Below are positions 13,257 to 14,104 of a stretch of 14,104 nucleotides of DNA, piece after piece. The position numbers and the translations under genes are program-made. The stretch is from positions 1 to 14,104 of the forward strand of contig JAITVC010000048.1 of NCBI GenBank assembly GCA_031286005.1, given 5' to 3'. The notes under the pieces were generated by a model. It did no database searches. It was not told where the DNA came from and saw only the letters and a program-made list of their open reading frames with translations. The stretch is from Bacteroidales bacterium (lineage in GTDB: Bacteria; Bacteroidota; Bacteroidia; Bacteroidales; P3). Within the stretch, counting starts at the first letter, position 1. Every line of letters starts with the position of its first letter.

Positions 13257-14104
13257 TTAAAATGGTGGAATACCATGTTTTTTCATTGGTGGAACTTCCA
13301 CTTTATTTTTGGATATATTCAAAGCATGAATGATAGAACTGCGTGTTTCTTCCGGTTTAATCACGGCATCAATGTAGCCGTAAGCCGCAGCAACGTAAGG
13401 GTTAGCAAAACGTTCGCGATATTCGGCAATTTTTTTCTGACGCATTTCTTCGGGATTATCAGCCGCCATAATTTCACTACGGAAAATAATGTTTGCTGCG
13501 CCTTCCGGTCCCATAACTGCGATTTCAGCCGTTGGCCAAGCGAATACAAAGTCGGCTTTGAGGTGGTTTGAGCACATGGCGATATATCCGCCACCGTATG
13601 CTTTGCGCAAAATAATTGTAATTTTCGGAACGGTTGCTTCCGAGTAAGCGTAAAGAATTTTCGCTCCATGGCGAATCACACCGGCATACTCTTGGTCAAT
13701 ACCCGGCAAATATCCCGGAAGGTCAACCAAAGTAACCAAAGGAATATTGAAAGCATCGCAATAGCGAATAAAACGAGCCGCTTTATCCGAACTGTCCACA
13801 TCCAAAACACCAGCCATGCAAAGCGGTTGATTGGCTACAAAGCCCACGGTTTGTCCTTCGATACGGCCAAATCCGATTACAATATTGGATGCAAATAATT
13901 CTTGAACTTCGAGGAACTCCGAATTGTCGGCCACCGATTTGATGATGTTTCGTACATCATAAGGCTTTTTCGGTTCGGCCGGAAAGAAGTTCTCTACTTT
14001 ATATTCTTTTGTTTTTGGACTTTTTACCGGAGCAGGATCGGCTTTTTTCGTGTTGTTGAACGGAATGTAACTAACCAATTGTTTGATTTGTTCAAAGCAT
14101 TGGT
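13257..14104 (-). CDS. Acyl-CoA carboxylase beta / methylmalonyl-CoA decarboxylase alpha subunit, C-terminal part (5' partial)
   Basis: The frame runs off the right end of the window: codons before position 14078 continue as CFEQIKQLVSYIPFNN, so a TTG there is not the start. The visible 281 residues are the C-terminal half of a biotin-dependent carboxyltransferase: VGFVANQPLCMAGVLDVDSSDKAARFIRYCDAF, PLVTLVDLPGYLPGIDQEYAGVIRHGAKILYAYSEATVPKITIILRKAYGGGYIAM and the TAEIAVMGPEGAANIIFR motif of the PccB/MmdA family. It ends KKHGIPPF. Such subunits move carboxylate between biotin and propionyl- or methylmalonyl-CoA in propionate metabolism. Carboxylase and decarboxylase cannot be told apart without the neighbouring genes. 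Confidence 0.9.
   Translation of the reverse strand, partial: QCFEQIKQLVSYIPFNNTKKADPAPVKSPKTKEYKVENFFPAEPKKPYDVRNIIKSVADNSEFLEVQELFASNIVIGFGRIEGQTVGFVANQPLCMAGVLDVDSSDKAARFIRYCDAFNIPLVTLVDLPGYLPGIDQEYAGVIRHGAKILYAYSEATVPKITIILRKAYGGGYIAMCSNHLKADFVFAWPTAEIAVMGPEGAANIIFRSEIMAADNPEEMRQKKIAEYRERFANPYVAAAYGYIDAVIKPEETRSSIIHALNISKNKVEVPPMKKHGIPPF

Overview
The window looks like a chromosomal segment of a Bacteroidota bacterium, probably Bacteroidales-like; the genus cannot be told from the sequence. The reasons are TAnnTTTG-type -7 promoter boxes, no obvious Shine-Dalgarno sites, a ParE of the roughly 610-residue Bacteroidota type, an ECF sigma operon ending in head-GIN (DUF2807, SGAS-repeat) envelope proteins, and coiled-coil OmpA lipoproteins.

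Layout. (1) 1-2446, plus strand: the C-terminal part of a DinD-like DNA-damage-inducible protein, then a complete topoisomerase IV subunit B gene (parE) and a strong hairpin terminator. (2) 2465-4367, minus strand: a compact AT-rich two-gene cassette, an AAA15-type ATPase and an RloB/TOPRIM-like partner (RloAB/AbiL-like putative phage defence), with its own promoter. It is bracketed by two near-identical copies of the same bidirectional terminator. (3) 4502-6275, minus strand: exonuclease III (xth) followed by a coiled-coil OmpA-family lipoprotein. (4) 6371-7381, minus strand: two small exported proteins of unknown function. (5) 7382-7971: a 590-base gene-free stretch filled with repeats (a 21-bp minisatellite, a hairpin and a heptanucleotide array) and with promoters facing both ways. 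(6) 7972-12076, plus strand: an ECF sigma factor, a membrane-anchored anti-sigma-like protein and two head-GIN proteins, the second fused to a coiled coil and an outer-membrane barrel; a strong terminator closes the operon. (7) 12217-12927: radC. (8) 12931-14104, minus strand: a biotin carrier protein preceded by the C-terminal part of a biotin-dependent acyl-CoA carboxylase/decarboxylase subunit that runs off the window.

How the parts work together. The sigma gene and the first head-GIN gene each carry the same bipartite promoter element (CTGTAACTTTTT, ten variable bases, TTCGTCTTAT) with identical spacing. This predicts an autoregulated ECF envelope-stress module: sigma factor, membrane anti-sigma, surface or periplasmic GIN proteins.

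The most unusual signals are three. The putative defence cassette sits between duplicated terminators. Several tandem arrays have period 7 or 21 nt, one of which contains the radC start codon. The anti-sigma linker is largely built in frame from repetitive DNA, one piece of which also occurs in the intergenic DNA after the same gene.
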